Below are positions 16,739-24,819 of a stretch of 64,000 nucleotides of DNA, one piece after another (within the stretch, counting starts at the first letter, position 1; every line of letters begins with the position of its first letter). The notes under the pieces are model-generated. The model was not told the origin of the DNA, did no database searches, and saw nothing but the letters and a program-made list of their open reading frames with translations. Source of the stretch: CAYWVR01 sp964461715 (GTDB taxonomy: Bacteria; Planctomycetota; Phycisphaerae; FEN-1346); assembly GCA_964461715.1 (NCBI GenBank), contig CAYWVR010000002.1, positions 62,001-126,000 of the forward strand, in the 5' to 3' direction. A program made the position numbers and the translations under genes.

Positions 16739-16767
16739 ATCGTAAGCGAGCCCGCGCCCCGGTTCAA
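16739..16767 (-). promoter_or_regulatory. Promoter of the STAS gene
   Basis: TTGAAC (16767 to 16762), exactly 17 bp, TACGAT (16744 to 16739) on the minus strand, with a predicted start near 16732, about 25 bases before the ATG. Confidence 0.5.
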
Positions 16768-17384
16768 CGGCAAAGACGACGGCAGGGCCGCAGGACCGCG
16801 GACCTCCGACGGACGAAGGGACAGCCACGGCGACCGGCCAAGCCCACAACCTTTCGGCATGTCTCAGCGCACACCCCCTGCCTCGCGCGCCTCGCCGCCC
16901 CGCCGACCGCATCCATCCCCATGCGTTGATCCCAACGCGGCCCTGCGGTTCGCAGAGGTGCGGCGCGAACGTGCCCACGCCGAACCGCGTGGGCATGCCG
17001 CCCTGTTTTGCCTTTTGCGGCACCGATTTCGTTTTCCGCGTCACGCGGCACCCACGGGGCGGCCCGTTAGCGCGCAAGTTCGCGCAAGAAGGGGGGCAAA
17101 AGGTGCGAGTTGAGGTCGAGTTCCCCCCTCGTACCCCCCGAAAAGTTGCAGAAAGTGTGTCGCTTAGGGATACCCCGTGTGTCGATTTCCGCCAAATCGC
17201 CGCCCATCTTGCCTATCTTAACAGATTTGGAGCTGCGAAGGGGGGCTTCCCCCATTTTGCCTATCTTGACACGCTTGATCGTCCCGGGCGGGGGCGGGGG
17301 GCACGCGTTCCGGACCTGCGGCACGGAGCGCGCGGTGGTCGGTCGGGGGCCTTGTGAAGAATGCGCATAAAGGTGGGCACACGC
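16768..17384. other. Gene-free region upstream of EF-G
   Basis: About 620 bp without a credible gene. A small minus-strand frame (17067-17324) translates to KIGKMG-type repeats, but it is a by-product of the direct repeats listed separately. Homopolymer-rich patches (GGGGGG, CCCCCC) are frequent around 17085-17145 and 17240-17310. The EF-G promoter begins at 17385. Confidence 0.5.
17203..17271. repeat. Two 21-bp direct repeats around a G6/C5 hairpin
   Basis: Copies at 17203-17223 and 17251-17271 share CCCAT-TTGCCTATCTT-ACA with two differences (period 48 bp). Between them GGGGGG-CTT-CCCCC could form a hairpin. A looser relative (CCCATCCTGCCTACTTCCCC) lies at 31877-31896 in another intergenic region. 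The pattern suggests a degenerate interspersed element. Confidence 0.55.
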
Positions 17385-17412
17385 TTGACTTGGAGACCGA
17401 GGCGCGTATACT
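17385..17412 (+). promoter_or_regulatory. Promoter of the EF-G gene
   Basis: TTGACT (17385-17390), 16-bp spacer, TATACT (17407-17412). The start is predicted near 17419, leaving a 135-nt leader that contains a GC-rich hairpin (GGGCCCCCG with CGGGGCCC around 17437-17457). Confidence 0.65.
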
Positions 17413-17553
17413 GATAGGACTTTGACCCACCGCCACGGGCCCCCGTGCGGGGCCCTCCCCCGCAGGTTCGAGGAGCGGTCGGGGTGTCCGAGAGGCGCGC
17501 CCGCCGCTTCCTAAGGTGGGCTTGCCACACGAGTTACGCACGAGGACGGGACG

Positions 17554-19641
17554 ATGACGAGTATCGGACGAATTCGAAATATCGGGATCAGCGCCCACAT
17601 CGACTCGGGCAAAACCACCCTCAGCGAGCGGATGCTCTACTATGCCGGGCGAATCCATCGCATGCAGGAGGTGCGCGGCGAGGGCGGCGGGGCGACCATG
17701 GATTACATGGACCTGGAGCGCGAGCGGGGGATCACCATCACCTCTGCAGCCACTCAAATCGACTGGTCCGACCGCATATTCAATCTGATCGATACGCCCG
17801 GCCACGTCGACTTTACCGTCGAGGTGGAGCGGAGCCTGCGGGTCCTGGACGGGGCCGTGATGGTGCTCTGCGCGGTGGGGGGCGTGCAGAGCCAGTCGGT
17901 GACGGTGGACCGGCAGATGAAACGCTATCTTGTGCCTCGCTTGGCGTTCATCAACAAGATGGACCGCACGGGGGCCGACCCGGAGCGAGTGATCCAGGAC
18001 CTGCAGGAGAAGCTCGGCCTGGCGGTGGCGCCCATCCAGATGCCCCTGGGCGTGGGCGAGGGTTTCCGCGGCGTCGTCGATCTGGTGACGATGGAGGCCG
18101 TGACGTTCGAGGGCCAAAGGGGCGAAAACGTGGTCCGAGGGGCCATTGCGGGCGATTTGGCGGATGAGGCCGAGGCGGCCCGCCACCACATGCTCGAAGC
18201 CCTGGCCATGCACGACGACGAGCTGATGGAGCTCCACCTCGAGGAGCAGCCCGTGCCGGAAGCCCTGGTGCGGCGGGTCCTTCGCGAAGCGACCGTCAAC
18301 CGGGCCATTGTGCCCCTTCTCATGGGTTCGGCGTACAAGAACACGGGCGTTCAGCCGCTGATGGACGCCGTGGCGGAGTATTTGCCGAGTCCGCTGGATC
18401 GGACGAGTTTCGCCCGCGATCACGCCAACGAGGGCGCCGAAGTGCCTCTGGTGGCCGATCCGGACGCCCCGGCGGTGGCCATGGCCTTCAAGATCGTGGA
18501 CGAATCGTTCGGGCAACTGAGCTACGCCCGGGTGTACCAGGGAACCTTGGCGAAGGGCGGTTCGTACCGCAACGCCCGGACGGGGGCCATGGTGCGGGTG
18601 GGTCGGATCGTGCGGATGCACGCCGACGACCGCGAGGACCTCGCCGAGGCGGGACCGGGCGACATCGTGGCCCTGGTGGGGGTCGAATGTGCCTCCGGCG
18701 ATACGCTATGCGGCCCTGGAGTGAATTATTCACTGGAGAGCATCTTTGTGGCGAGCCCGGTGATCAGCTTTTCGATCACCCCCGCCTCCAACGACGATCA
18801 GGACCGCATGGCCAAGGCCCTGAACCGCTTCATGCGGGAGGACCCGACGTTCCGCGTCTCGACCGACCCGGAGACCGGCGAGACGGTCATCGCGGGCATG
18901 GGCGAACTGCACCTGGACGTGTACGTGGAGCGGATGCGGCGAGAATACCGGGCGTCGGTGCAAGTGGGGGCCCCCAGCGTCAGCTATCGCGAGGCCCCGA
19001 CCACCGAATCGACGTTTGACCACCGTCACAAGAAGCAAACGGGCGGTTCGGGCCAGTTTGCCCACGTTCAGGGCCGCTTGGTGCCCCTTCCGGACGATGC
19101 CGAGGACCCCTACGAGTTCGAGGACAACATCCGCGGCGGGGCCATTCCGCGAGAGTTCATCCCCGCCGTCAGCAAGGGGTTCGCGGACGCCATGGCCGAA
19201 GGGCCGCTGGCGGGATACGAGATCGTCGGATGTAAGATGTGCCTCGACGACGGGTCGGCCCACGACGTGGATTCAAGCGAGATGGCCTTCCGGATTGCGG
19301 CCGTGGAGGCCTTCCGGCAGGCGTTCCGGGCCGCCAAACCGTGCCTCCAGGAGCCGATCATGGCCGTGGAGGTGGAATGTCCGCTGGAGGGCCAGGGCCC
19401 CGTCGTGGGCGACCTGAACAGCCGCCGGGGCATCATCCTGGCCACCGAGAACCGCGGCGAGCACTGCGTCATCCGGGCCGAGGTACCCCTGGCGACGATG
19501 TTCGGCTACGCGACGGTCCTCCGGAGCCTCTCAAAGGGCATGGCGACCTTCTCGATGGAGATGGCACGGTACGCCCGCGTACCGGAGAAGATCGCCCGGG
19601 AAATCATCGCCCAGCGGCGGGCCGAGCGGGAGCGCGTGTAG
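17554..19641 (+). CDS. fusA: Elongation factor G, mitochondrial/spd type
   Basis: A 695-residue ribosomal translocase GTPase. The G motifs are complete: AHIDSGKTT (residues 14-22), RGITIT, DTPGHVD, NKMD and GSAYKNTG. Domains II-V follow in the normal order, with TPASNDDQDRMAKAL and GMGELHLDV. The sequence around the P-loop (NIGISAHIDSGKTTLSERML) resembles mitochondrial EF-G1 and the spd EF-G group of spirochaetes and planctomycetes more than ordinary EF-G. So do the short Gly-rich RGEGGGATMD before the G2 loop and LCAVGGVQSQSVTVDRQMKRY. No rpsL, rpsG or tuf lies nearby, so it sits outside a str operon. A good promoter lies upstream. Confidence 0.93.
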   Translation: MTSIGRIRNIGISAHIDSGKTTLSERMLYYAGRIHRMQEVRGEGGGATMDYMDLERERGITITSAATQIDWSDRIFNLIDTPGHVDFTVEVERSLRVLDGAVMVLCAVGGVQSQSVTVDRQMKRYLVPRLAFINKMDRTGADPERVIQDLQEKLGLAVAPIQMPLGVGEGFRGVVDLVTMEAVTFEGQRGENVVRGAIAGDLADEAEAARHHMLEALAMHDDELMELHLEEQPVPEALVRRVLREATVNRAIVPLLMGSAYKNTGVQPLMDAVAEYLPSPLDRTSFARDHANEGAEVPLVADPDAPAVAMAFKIVDESFGQLSYARVYQGTLAKGGSYRNARTGAMVRVGRIVRMHADDREDLAEAGPGDIVALVGVECASGDTLCGPGVNYSLESIFVASPVISFSITPASNDDQDRMAKALNRFMREDPTFRVSTDPETGETVIAGMGELHLDVYVERMRREYRASVQVGAPSVSYREAPTTESTFDHRHKKQTGGSGQFAHVQGRLVPLPDDAEDPYEFEDNIRGGAIPREFIPAVSKGFADAMAEGPLAGYEIVGCKMCLDDGSAHDVDSSEMAFRIAAVEAFRQAFRAAKPCLQEPIMAVEVECPLEGQGPVVGDLNSRRGIILATENRGEHCVIRAEVPLATMFGYATVLRSLSKGMATFSMEMARYARVPEKIAREIIAQRRAERERV

Positions 19642-19653
19642 GCTTCGCCCTGT

Positions 19654-19675
19654 CGACGGCAAACGCTCGCCGTCG
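19654..19675. terminator. Hairpin between convergent fusA and greA-like genes
   Basis: CGACGGC (19654-19660) pairs with GCCGTCG (19669-19675) in the 49-bp space between two convergent stop codons. There is no U-tract, so it may act only weakly or with Rho, in either direction. Confidence 0.35.
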
Positions 19676-19690
19676 GCTCGCGGCTGGACG

Positions 19691-21886
19691 CTAAACGGCG
19701 CTTTCGATGCCGGTGATCTCCCAGGAGCGTTCTTCGCCGCCCAGGGCTAATTCCACCGTGTCGCCCACGGATTTGCCCATGAAGGCGAGGCCGAGGGGCG
19801 TCCGGTAGTAGTAGACGCCCTTCTCGACGTCCGAGTCCCACGGGCCCAGGAACAAGAGCCGCTCTTCTTGCCCCGTGACACGATTGCGGGCCGTGACGGC
19901 CGATCCGACCGAGACCGTGTCCCCGCCGCCCATCCCGGGACGCATGACGCGGGCCTTCGCAAGGCCCTCCTGCATGGAGTTGGCGCGTTCGGTGAGGCGA
20001 TCGCGTTCCTCCAGGGCGGCGGTCCACTCGGCGTTCTCCGACAGGTCGCCGTGGGCGGCCGCGTCGCCGATGGCCTTCGAGTTGGCGGGCAGCTTGACGC
20101 GGATGAGCTCGTCGAGCTTCTCCCGGCGCTCCCGAAAGGCCTCCTCGGTGGTGTAGAGGATATCCTCTTCCCACGCCGGGAGGACCTTCTCGGCATAGAG
20201 GGAGGGGTGGGCGGCCCGCAGCAGCTCCAGGACCTTCATACGGGCCATGTCCGTGAGCCCCGCGTTCCGCTCCGTGGCGATCCGCAGGGCCCGGCCCTGG
20301 CCGACCTCGGTGTCCTTGACGACGGTCGCCAGGGCCGCATAGTCCCGGGCCGAGAGCACCCGCTGGACGTCGGAAGCGGCCGTGCGGGCCATGGGACCGG
20401 TCGTCTCGTCGCTCCGGGCGAGGGCGTCGGCGACGTTGAGCAGGGCGATGGCCAGGGCGACCTGCTCGGACGCATCCAGCTCGACCGTCGCCACAGGCCC
20501 CGTCGCGGCCTTCCAGAGCCACACCAGGGCCCCCGGGGCCTCCGTCGGCCGCGCCGGCGCCTCCCGGGCCGCCTCGGCCAAACGGGCGTCGTGGCCGGCG
20601 TCGGCAAGGGCGTCGGCGATCCACTCGGCGACCGCCTGAGAGGCCCCCGGCAGCGTCTGTGCGTAGGTTTCCGGCCATTCGTCCGACCGGCGGCGGACGA
20701 ACTCGAGGATCGTGCGGACGATGCGGTCGCTGAGGAACGCGTCCGCGAGGGTCGCCACGCGGTCCGGGTCGGGCACCGGGTCGCCCTCTTCCGGCTCCTC
20801 GCCCAGCCTCTGCCGCACGGCCGCCCGGACGGCCCGAATGGCCAGCGAAAGGGCCTCGTCGAGGCCTGCGGGGCCTTCGGCCATCCGCGTGAGGGTCTCG
20901 TCGAAGTACGCCAGAGCGGCCCGTTCGCCCTCGCTCTCCTCGCCGTGCTCGGCCAAGTGGGCGAGGACGGCGTCGAGGCGGTCGACGGGCTCCTCGGTGG
21001 CCTCGAAATCCCGGCGGACCTGGTCCTCGAAGGCCAGGGGCCGATCCCGGAGGATGAGTTCCGGCTTCGTTCCCCCGGTCATCTCGAGCTGGGGCGAGCG
21101 TTTGAGGGCCGGGAGGGTGGATTTCCACCACTTCGGCCAGGCCCCCCGCGGGATGATCGGCGCCAGGGCCCGCCGAAGGTCGTCATACGGCATCCGCGGG
21201 CCCGCCGAGACGAGCACGCGCCGCACCAGCTCCGCCGGATCGGATTCGGCCAGGGCGGCCAGCCGGTCGGCGTCGAAGGCCATGACGGCGGTGAAATCGT
21301 CCGCCGGGAGCTTCTCCAGGGCGTCCACGCCTCGCGCATCGTAGGTCTTGCCGCTCTCGCCGAAGGAAACCTCCAGGCCCGGCCGGTCGGGATCGACGCG
21401 GACCACACGTCCGGGGCTCTTGCGGCGGGGATCGCGGACGTAGGTGCCGGGGGGGAGGGCCAGGAGCTTCTCGATCTGCTCGACGGCCCCTTCGAGAGGC
21501 ATGTCGGCCTTCCCGAACGTCATCGAAACGAGGATTTCGATGCCCTCGGCGTCCGCACAGGCGGCCCGGTAGACCTCAGCGGCCTGGTCGCGGAGGGTAG
21601 GCCGGTCGGGCAGCAGGTCGGCGCACCATCGGGCCAGGTCGCGGGCCTCGGCGGGTCCCTGCCGCTCCAGCGTCTCGGAGAGGAGATACCAAGCGAGCGA
21701 TTCGAGTGGCCGGGCGGCCTCCTTTTCCGCCAGGATCCGCAGCACCGCCACGCAGGCCGAGGGCGGGACGGCGTCGGACTCCAAGGCCTCCAGCCAGGCG
21801 GCCTCCAGGTCGTCATAGGCTTCCTGCTCCGCCAGGGCCGCCAGCGGGGCCGCTTCGGTCGGAAGGTCGGTATCGGCGTCGCTCAT
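19691..21886 (-). CDS. greA: GreA-family transcript cleavage factor with long N-terminal extension
   Basis: A 731-residue protein, over four times the size of ordinary GreA (about 158). The C-terminal ~160 residues are a Gre factor. The coiled-coil tip HGDLSENAEW (about residues 612-621) keeps the Asp and Glu that hold the catalytic metal in the RNA polymerase channel. The FKBP-like lobe ends in GDTVELALGGEERSWEITGIE. The upstream ~570 residues are helical and repeat-like, with a short beta segment near residues 150-190 (PGRVVRVDPDRPGLEVSFG). A similar extension is known in chlamydial GreA (about 715 residues). The gene would rescue backtracked polymerase; the extension's role is unknown. AAGGA precedes the ATG. 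Confidence 0.88.
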   Translation of the reverse strand: MSDADTDLPTEAAPLAALAEQEAYDDLEAAWLEALESDAVPPSACVAVLRILAEKEAARPLESLAWYLLSETLERQGPAEARDLARWCADLLPDRPTLRDQAAEVYRAACADAEGIEILVSMTFGKADMPLEGAVEQIEKLLALPPGTYVRDPRRKSPGRVVRVDPDRPGLEVSFGESGKTYDARGVDALEKLPADDFTAVMAFDADRLAALAESDPAELVRRVLVSAGPRMPYDDLRRALAPIIPRGAWPKWWKSTLPALKRSPQLEMTGGTKPELILRDRPLAFEDQVRRDFEATEEPVDRLDAVLAHLAEHGEESEGERAALAYFDETLTRMAEGPAGLDEALSLAIRAVRAAVRQRLGEEPEEGDPVPDPDRVATLADAFLSDRIVRTILEFVRRRSDEWPETYAQTLPGASQAVAEWIADALADAGHDARLAEAAREAPARPTEAPGALVWLWKAATGPVATVELDASEQVALAIALLNVADALARSDETTGPMARTAASDVQRVLSARDYAALATVVKDTEVGQGRALRIATERNAGLTDMARMKVLELLRAAHPSLYAEKVLPAWEEDILYTTEEAFRERREKLDELIRVKLPANSKAIGDAAAHGDLSENAEWTAALEERDRLTERANSMQEGLAKARVMRPGMGGGDTVSVGSAVTARNRVTGQEERLLFLGPWDSDVEKGVYYYRTPLGLAFMGKSVGDTVELALGGEERSWEITGIESAV

Positions 21887-22002
21887 CGAGGGTCCTTGTC
21901 GTCAGGCCGGGCGGCGCGAGGCGGTGTCCCGGCGGGTTCGAGACAAGGAAGGATATCATCCCGGCGGCCGAAGGCAAGGCCGCGCGGCGAAAGGAGGCGA
22001 AA

Positions 22003-23196
22003 TCAGGCCTCGTCGACGACTTTTCCGCCCCGGTACCGCGTCCCGCGCCACTCGATGGTGGCAAGGCCCAGGACCCGGGTCAGGGCCCCGAGCTGGAAGC
22101 CCATCGTGATCGTGACCGCCAGCGGATAGACGAGCAGGTACCACGGGTTGCCCCTGCCAAGGATGAACACACGACGCATGGTCACCGCGATGGCCAGGAC
22201 CGTGGCCCCCGAGACGGCCAGGACCGCCCAGTCCATGGCCCCGCCCGCCCCGGCCGCCACCTGAAGCCCCGCCACGGCCAGGGCCACGAACGGGACGAGC
22301 GTGAAGAGGCACGTGAGGACCGTGGCCGCCAGGAGCATCATCGGCCGCTTGAAGGCCCCCGCATAGATCCGCGTCCAGCCCTGCCACATGCGGCCGAGGC
22401 TCGTGTACATACGGGTGGTGAAGAGGTCCACGCCGACGGCGTTCAGCAGGCGGTATCCGCCCCGCTTGACCACGCGGGCCAGGGCAATGTCCTCGACGAT
22501 CTCGTCTCGGACCGCCCCGAACCCGCCGACGGCCTCGTATACGTTCCGCCGGATGAGGATGTACTGGCCGTTCGCGAAGGCGGTGCGGCGGTTGGGATTG
22601 TTGACCCATTGCGGCCGGAACCACGCCACCAGCACCGATCCGGCCACCGGCTGGACGAGGTTCTCCCAGAACCCGTGCATCTCCAGAAGCGGCCAGAGAC
22701 TGACCATGTCGCCTCCCCGCTCCAACGCGAGGCCCAGGCCGGCCCGGACGCTGTGGGGGTTCTGGCGGCAGTCCATGTCGACGAAAAGGAGCCATTCGCC
22801 TTGGGCCTCGGCCGCCCCCGTGTGCACGGCGTGAGGCTTGCCGAACCAGCCCTCCGGCAGCCGCTCGACCTGCACGAGCCGCACCCGCGGGTCCTCGGCG
22901 GCCACTTCGCGGACGATCTCGGGGGTTCGGTCGGCCGAGCGGTCATCGACGACGATGACCTCCAGGGGGGCGTAATCCTGGGCAAGGACCGTCGCCAGGG
23001 CCGCCCGCACGTTCTCCTCCTCGTCCTTGGCGGGGATGACGACGGAAACGAGTTCTCGGTCCGTGAGGCCGGGGTAGGAATCCGCGCTCAGGACCGGTCC
23101 CCGGGCCGTCGGCGAATGGACCAGGTACCCGCGATAGAGCCAGACGAGCAGGAGGGCCGTGAGGATCGCCAGGGAGGCCGCCTCGAGCGCGATCAT
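22003..23196 (-). CDS. GT2 glycosyltransferase, HpnB-like, membrane bound
   Basis: A 397-residue processive-type family 2 glycosyltransferase. An N-terminal helix (residues 4-24) is followed by the GT-A domain with VSVVIPAKDEEENV, the nucleotide-sugar Asp pair VVDDRSAD, and the metal-binding DxD-like FVDMDC. The acceptor/base motif EDIAL and a final QGWTRIY block follow. Four C-terminal helices close the protein. It resembles hopanoid-locus HpnB proteins, but no hopanoid genes are nearby. Its ATG overlaps the stop of the preceding small gene (ATGA), and GGAGGGG lies just upstream. The acceptor is unknown. Confidence 0.85.
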   Translation of the reverse strand: MIALEAASLAILTALLLVWLYRGYLVHSPTARGPVLSADSYPGLTDRELVSVVIPAKDEEENVRAALATVLAQDYAPLEVIVVDDRSADRTPEIVREVAAEDPRVRLVQVERLPEGWFGKPHAVHTGAAEAQGEWLLFVDMDCRQNPHSVRAGLGLALERGGDMVSLWPLLEMHGFWENLVQPVAGSVLVAWFRPQWVNNPNRRTAFANGQYILIRRNVYEAVGGFGAVRDEIVEDIALARVVKRGGYRLLNAVGVDLFTTRMYTSLGRMWQGWTRIYAGAFKRPMMLLAATVLTCLFTLVPFVALAVAGLQVAAGAGGAMDWAVLAVSGATVLAIAVTMRRVFILGRGNPWYLLVYPLAVTITMGFQLGALTRVLGLATIEWRGTRYRGGKVVDEA

Positions 23197-23558
23197 GGCC
23201 CCTCCAGGGGCCTTCGGGGTCCCGTGCGGGCCCGAGCCCCGGCGACCGCCTTCTCCAGCATCGCCTGGTCCTCGGGGCTCCCGCGCTTCAGAATCCTGCC
23301 GACCTGGCGGATATTCTCGGGGTGGGTCCGGTTGTAGCGGACGTGCGGGATGCCCTCGGCGACCTCCAGGACGTTATCGCGGACGAGGTTCTCGCGGACG
23401 GGCGTGGGCCGCGGGTCCCATCGCCAGCCCACACTGACGCCCGTGTAGGGCACGTGGCGGATCTCGTTGTGCACGACCCGCATCCGGGCCGCCAGACCCA
23501 CCGAGACGCCCACGGCCCCGAAGAACTGCTGTCCGACCGTCTCCACAAGGCCCGGCAT
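23193..23558 (-). CDS. Truncated right-handed beta-helix protein
   Basis: A 121-residue product whose residues about 25-80 (RVVHNEIRHVPYTGVSVGWR and RENLVRDNVLEVAEGIPHV) match the turn pattern of pectate-lyase-like parallel beta-helix proteins. Those normally run several hundred residues and carry a signal peptide. Here there is no signal peptide and only two or three rungs, so it looks like the C-terminal remnant of a larger gene. Yet it has GGAGA before its ATG, starts 15 bp after the barrel gene's stop and overlaps the next start by 4 bp, so translation is still plausible. It is either a decaying gene or a reduced domain; I favour a remnant. Confidence 0.5.
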   Translation of the reverse strand: MPGLVETVGQQFFGAVGVSVGLAARMRVVHNEIRHVPYTGVSVGWRWDPRPTPVRENLVRDNVLEVAEGIPHVRYNRTHPENIRQVGRILKRGSPEDQAMLEKAVAGARARTGPRRPLEGP

Positions 23559-23572
23559 GGCCGTCTCCGCGG

Positions 23573-24622
23573 CTAGAAGGTGACCGAGAGGGAGATGACG
23601 ACCGTGTTCGACCGACCGAAATCCGGCTCCAGCTCCGGGAACATGTGGCTCTGGTAGGCCACGTCCAGCGAGAACCAGTCGCACGGATAGATGCCCAGCC
23701 CCGCCCCCCAGGCCGTGTTGCCGCGCCCGTCGATCGTCACGCCGCTCCGTACGTAGAACCCGTCACAGAGCTGGTGGTCGACGCCCACCATGAACCGGTG
23801 GACCTGGAGGCGGCCCGTGTCGTCGTGGAACGAGCCGAACTGGTAATCCGCATAGACGAGCGAATCGGGCAGGTATTCGTAGGACAGGCCGGGGCGCAAT
23901 AGGTACTGGTGGCCCGTGTCCTTGATCCGGGCGCCCGTGCCCGGCCCGAAGACGGGAAAGATCGTCGTCCGCGAGGGGCTGAAGGCGTAATCGAACACCA
24001 CGCCGCCGAGGAGCTTGTCGCAGATGCGGCCCAGGACGCCGAATCGCCAGCCGTACGTCTCGCCGAGGGCGTCGGCGAAGTCGATGTGGCCGGGCAGGTC
24101 GAGCTCGGTGTTCGTGCGGGCATAGTTGAAGTTGGCGCCGAAGGCGAAATCCTCGTTGACGCGTCGGCCCCACTGGAGCTGGAAGACGTCAATGTCGAGG
24201 CGAAAATCGAGACCGTCGCGCCGTCTCCCGCGGGTCGAGCGGGCCTGGGCGAAGGCCGGCTGGAACGTGCCGTGGTCCGGCGTCTGCCACGTCATGGCCT
24301 CCGCGGCCACGTGGATGTCCGTGTCCTCGTGGAAGTGGAGACGGGCGTACTGCGGGCTGAAGGAGAGGTTCAAGTCGCCCGGAATGGGCGTCCAGGCGAC
24401 GGCGGCCGGGTTGATGGACGAGGACCACTTGCTGCCCGCCGAGGCCCCGCCGGCCCCCGCCACGTCGCCGTAGGGCGAGAATCGGCTGAGGGCCGCCGGA
24501 AGCCGAAGCGACAGGTCCTTGTCGTCGAACCCGCCGGCCCGAGAGACGCCGGCCGTCAGCAGAACCGCGACCGCTCCTGCGGCCGACACGAGGGCCCGGC
24601 CGATCCAGACACGTCCGTTCAT
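23573..24622 (-). CDS. Outer-membrane beta-barrel protein
   Basis: A 349-residue exported protein with a signal peptide ending near GVSRAGG. It shows alternating hydrophobic beta strands throughout (for example FQLQWGRRVNEDFAFGANFN, FMVGVDHQLCDGFYVRSGV) and ends in VVISLSVTF, the C-terminal aromatic signature read by the BAM machinery. The order of motifs (SSINPAAVAWTP near the N-terminus) is reminiscent of FadL/OMPP1-type transporters, but that placement is uncertain. AGGAGG precedes ATG 24622. It heads a likely operon with the beta-helix remnant and the GT2 gene. Confidence 0.75.
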   Translation of the reverse strand: MNGRVWIGRALVSAAGAVAVLLTAGVSRAGGFDDKDLSLRLPAALSRFSPYGDVAGAGGASAGSKWSSSINPAAVAWTPIPGDLNLSFSPQYARLHFHEDTDIHVAAEAMTWQTPDHGTFQPAFAQARSTRGRRRDGLDFRLDIDVFQLQWGRRVNEDFAFGANFNYARTNTELDLPGHIDFADALGETYGWRFGVLGRICDKLLGGVVFDYAFSPSRTTIFPVFGPGTGARIKDTGHQYLLRPGLSYEYLPDSLVYADYQFGSFHDDTGRLQVHRFMVGVDHQLCDGFYVRSGVTIDGRGNTAWGAGLGIYPCDWFSLDVAYQSHMFPELEPDFGRSNTVVISLSVTF

Positions 24623-24819
24623 GGCACGCTCCTCCTGCAACTCATCCCATACGGGTATCGTCCCCGAGCGCCCGGTTTGTACACCCTTTCCGTCCTTCGA
24701 GCGTCGGACGCCCCCGGAAACACTTTTTCCCTACGCCGCCCCCCGCAAAGCGCCCGATATACTGGGGGAAGCGGCGCGGGGGGACGCGCTGTCCCCGACC
24801 TGCACAAGGAGCGCTGCGC

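Noticed and set aside
17203..17271. CRISPR array
   Set aside because: Only two imperfect copies with a GC hairpin between them, no further repeats and no cas genes. No CRISPR array was seen anywhere in the window.
17067..17324. Minus-strand 85-codon frame with KIGKMG-like repeats
   Set aside because: The repeats follow from the 21-bp DNA direct repeats; no start signals or domain.
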